A stretch of DNA of 47,012 bases from Massilia sp. MS-15 (GTDB taxonomy: Bacteria; Pseudomonadota; Gammaproteobacteria; Burkholderiales; Burkholderiaceae_D): positions 1 to 47,012 of the forward strand of contig NZ_JAIWIA010000047.1 of assembly GCF_020176695.1 (NCBI RefSeq), given 5' to 3'. A program made the translations under genes and the position numbers. The notes under the pieces are model-generated. The model ran no database searches. It saw only the letters and a list, made by a program, of their open reading frames with translations, and was not told where the DNA came from. Of this stretch, positions 43,963 through 47,012 are shown one piece after another; the stretch's first letter is position 1; each line of letters begins with the position of its first letter.

Positions 43963-43963
43963 C

Positions 43964-44422
43964 TTATTTGCGCGGATGGCCGACTTCGGCCAGCGCTTCC
44001 TGGAACTCGGCCAGGTCCTCGAAATTCTTGTAGACCGACGCGAAGCGGATGTAGGCGATCTTGTCGAGCCGCCTGAGTTCCTGCATCACCAGTTCGCCCA
44101 CGTAGCCGGTATCGACCTCGCGCCGGCCGCTGGTCAGGAGCTTTTCCTCGATCGTGGCGACCGCGGTGTCGATGGCCTCGGCGGCCACCGGGCGCTTCCT
44201 CAGCGCCAGCATCAGGCTGCCGCGCAGCTTGTTCGACGAGAACTCGGTGCGGCTGCCGTTCTTCTTGACGATGATCGGCATCGACAGCTCGATGCGCTCG
44301 TAGGTGGTGAAGCGCTTGTCGCACCTGGTGCAGCGCCGGCGCCGGCGAATGGCATCCGCCTCCTCCGACACGCGGGTGTCGAGGACCTGGGTATCTTCAT
44401 GCTGGCAGAACGGACATTTCAT
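43964..44422 (-). CDS. nrdR: Transcriptional repressor NrdR
   Basis: A 152-residue NrdR. The zinc ribbon is [17 protein letters not shown] ... [17 protein letters not shown], then the ATP-cone domain [20 protein letters not shown] ... [20 protein letters not shown]. It senses ATP/dATP and represses ribonucleotide reductase genes through NrdR boxes. It follows glyA by 50 bases, a conserved betaproteobacterial pairing. Confidence 0.98.
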   Translation of the reverse strand: MKCPFCQHEDTQVLDTRVSEEADAIRRRRRCTRCDKRFTTYERIELSMPIIVKKNGSRTEFSSNKLRGSLMLALRKRPVAAEAIDTAVATIEEKLLTSGRREVDTGYVGELVMQELRRLDKIAYIRFASVYKNFEDLAEFQEALAEVGHPRK

Positions 44423-44472
44423 GGCGCCGGATCCCGTAGGGGCCGCGCGGGTAGCGGCGGCCCCGGTTTGCC

Positions 44473-45720
<1,248 letters not shown>

Positions 45721-45780
45721 GTAAAACTCCAATCGAGAGAAATACCAGGCAACGGGCAGCGGCGGGACCGGCAGGCGCAC

Positions 45781-45821
45781 GGGCAGCCCGCGATACGTCA
45801 CGTACCAGTCGGTGGCTGCCC
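45781..45821 (-). promoter_or_regulatory. Second stem in glyA leader
   Basis: On the minus strand GGGCAGCC (45814-45821) can pair with GGCTGCCC (45781-45788), 8 bp with a 25-base loop. It lies between the four-helix element and the ribosome binding site, where an expression platform would be expected if the element is a riboswitch. Confidence 0.4.
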
Positions 45822-45840
45822 AGGCGAACGGCGAATGGCA

Positions 45841-45923
45841 TCTCACGTTCCCCGGTGGATGTCCACCTTTGCCGCGCAGGCAGGCAAGGCTGCTGCGCGC
45901 GGCGTTTCGCCAGTTACGTGAGA
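45841..45923 (-). ncRNA. Predicted four-helix structured element in glyA leader
   Basis: Reading the minus strand from the predicted transcript start: P1 TCTCACGT (45916-45923) closes with ACGTGAGA (45841-45848). Inside it lie P2 GGCG-AAA-CGCC (45901-45911), P3 CGCGCAG ... CTGCGCG (45873-45899, extended by an inner CAG/CTG) and P4 GGTGG-ACAT-CCACC (45854-45867). All stems are perfectly complementary as written. I do not recognise a glycine, THF, SAM or SAH riboswitch consensus in it. It is predicted by eye only. Confidence 0.45.
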
Positions 45924-45936
45924 CGTAGGTGGGCAG

Positions 45937-45966
45937 ATTGTATGTGATCCGGGCCGTTTCGGGCAA
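45937..45966 (-). promoter_or_regulatory. Candidate glyA promoter
   Basis: Minus strand TTGCCC (45961-45966) and TACAAT (45937-45942), 18 bp spacing. Transcription would start near 45930, about 7 bases before the first stem of the structured leader. Confidence 0.55.
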
Positions 45967-46060
45967 GGAAAGCGCTGTCGTCCTGGCAAGCCGGGGCGGC
46001 CCAGCGCGCGCATGGCCATTTCGGCTACAATTTTCCGTTCTTCCGCTCCCGGGATCCACC

Positions 46061-46810
46061 ATGATCGTCTTCATCACCGGCGCTTCGGCCGGCTTCGGCG
46101 CCGCGATGGCGCGCACCTTCGTCCGTCACGGCCACCGCGCCATCCTGGCCGCGCGCCGCAGCGAGCGCATCGTGGCGCTGGCGCGCGAACTGGGCGATGC
46201 CGCCCTGCCGCTCACGCTCGACGTGACCAGCCGCGCCTCGATCGAGGCGGCCCTGGCGGCGTTGCCGGAAGGCTGGCGCGAGATCGACGTTCTGATCAAC
46301 AATGCCGGCCTGGCCCTGAACACCCTGCCGGCCCATGAAGTGCCGCTGGAAGACTGGGAAACCATGATCGCCACCAACTGCCAGGGCCTGGTCAGCATGA
46401 CCCGCGCCGTGCTGCCGGCGATGGTAGCCCGTGGCAGCGGCCTGGTCATCAACCTGGGTTCGGTGGCCGGCCACTATCCCTACCCGGGCGGCAACGTGTA
46501 CGGCGCGACCAAGGCCTTTGTGGAGCAATTTACCCTGAACCTGCGTGCCGACCTGGCCGGCAGCGGCGTGCGCGCCACCAACCTGGCACCGGGCCTGTGC
46601 GGCGGCACCGAGTTCTCGAACGTGCGCTTCAAGGGCGACGACGCGGCCGCGGCCAAGGTGTACGAAGGCACGGTTCCCCTCACTGCCGACGATATCGCGA
46701 ATACCGCCTACTGGATCGCCACCCTGCCGCCGCATGTGAACGTGAACAGCATCGAGCTGATGCCGACCTGCCAGGGCTTCTCGCCCTTTGCCATCAAGCG
46801 CCAGGGCTGA
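46061..46810 (+). CDS. ydfG: YdfG-like short-chain dehydrogenase
   Basis: A 249-residue classical SDR. The cofactor motif is [16 protein letters not shown] with basic residues after the second strand (ARRSER), indicating NADP(H). NNAGLA follows, then catalytic Ser in [14 protein letters not shown] and Y-x-x-x-K in [12 protein letters not shown]. It is closest to YdfG (3-hydroxy acid / serine 3-dehydrogenase, malonic semialdehyde reductase), whose C-terminus also ends in a [15 protein letters not shown] strand. The ATG at 46061 starts at the first beta strand. TACAAT at 46026-46031 could be its -10. It is divergent from glyA. Confidence 0.9.
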   Translation: MIVFITGASAGFGAAMARTFVRHGHRAILAARRSERIVALARELGDAALPLTLDVTSRASIEAALAALPEGWREIDVLINNAGLALNTLPAHEVPLEDWETMIATNCQGLVSMTRAVLPAMVARGSGLVINLGSVAGHYPYPGGNVYGATKAFVEQFTLNLRADLAGSGVRATNLAPGLCGGTEFSNVRFKGDDAAAAKVYEGTVPLTADDIANTAYWIATLPPHVNVNSIELMPTCQGFSPFAIKRQG

Positions 46811-46816
46811 CGTATT

Positions 46817-46837
46817 CCGGCAAACGTGGCTTGCCGG
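46817..46837 (+). terminator. Candidate 3' hairpin after ydfG-like gene
   Basis: CCGGCAA (46817-46823) and TTGCCGG (46831-46837), perfect 7-bp stem, 6 bases after the stop, without a T-run. Confidence 0.4.
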
Positions 46838-46925
46838 GAAGTATCGGGCCAGCGGTAGTTGTGAGAAAGTGTTACAGTCATTGGCGTTTCGACCATGTTT
46901 CACGTCTACTACCGCTCAGCAATGC

Positions 46926-46980
46926 TGCCTTTTCCGAAAGGCATGCTTTGCTTCGTCCTATATGTGCGCATGCGTACATA
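46926..46980. promoter_or_regulatory. Operator-like near-palindrome and hairpin at window end
   Basis: TGCCTTT/AAAGGCA (46926-46943) forms a hairpin. It is followed by TATGTGCGCATGCGTACATA (46961-46980), a 20-bp palindrome with a single mismatched pair. AT-rich sequence with TAAAAT hexamers follows to the window edge, so this is probably the regulatory region of a plus-strand gene beyond 47012. No gene is visible in 46838-47012. Confidence 0.4.
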
Positions 46981-47012
46981 AAGAAGCCTAAAATCGCGTA
47001 AAATATTTCCTA

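Noticed and set aside
45721..45930. Glycine riboswitch upstream of glyA
   Set aside because: The leader is structured, but the tandem glycine-aptamer consensus (GGAGAG-type start and GCCGAAGG core) is not present.

Overview
The window is high-GC chromosomal DNA that looks like a member of the Oxalobacteraceae (Burkholderiales, Betaproteobacteria), probably Massilia or a close relative. The reasons are the gene content and order (dnaX-ybaB-recR, glyA-nrdR, ribD-ribE and ribB-ribH-nusB, ubiD), a small betaproteobacterial-type SRP RNA, a tRNA-Ser with encoded CCA, and type IV minor pilins beside rib genes. This placement is inferred from gene content; no database search was run.

Region 1 (1-5446) is one end of a genomic island inserted at the 3' end of tRNA-Ser(TGA). 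From the tRNA inwards it carries a P4-type tyrosine integrase, a 578-residue fusion of a class I SAM-dependent methyltransferase to an HNH nuclease, a divergent AbiEi/AbiEii toxin-antitoxin pair with a palindromic operator over its promoter, and an AlpA-like regulator. The far end of the island lies outside the window. The methyltransferase-HNH gene is the best candidate here for an undescribed (possibly defence) function.

Region 2 (5447-16542) is core DNA rich in signalling: tRNA-Ser, an HDOD/degenerate-EAL gene followed by a GGDEF-EAL gene, the carbon-starvation/pyruvate transporter pair cstA-ybdD, and a hybrid histidine kinase followed one base later by a REC-PAS-GGDEF-EAL response regulator. 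Cyclic-di-GMP turnover is the common theme.

Region 3 (16556-30222) is mixed housekeeping. It holds a penicillin-acylase-family hydrolase, a small lipoprotein, a glycosyltransferase/polysaccharide deacetylase pair, the dnaX-ybaB-recR recombination and replication set, a chemoreceptor without a periplasmic domain, the 4.5S SRP RNA, a DJ-1/Hsp31-type protein, ubiD, and a lytic transglycosylase with a long structured leader.

Region 4 (30294-46810) is the riboflavin/minor-pilin/one-carbon region. On the minus strand in transcription order it reads glyA, nrdR, pilV-pilW-pilX-pilE-fimT, ribD-ribE, (two plus-strand genes: an M16 peptidase and a third GGDEF-EAL protein), ribB with a degenerate RibA domain, ribH, nusB. 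The plus-strand pair splits the rib genes into two transcription units. glyA has a promoter followed by a leader that can fold into a four-helix junction resembling a riboswitch architecture I do not recognise. The window closes with a YdfG-like dehydrogenase and an operator-like near-palindrome upstream of a gene beyond the edge.
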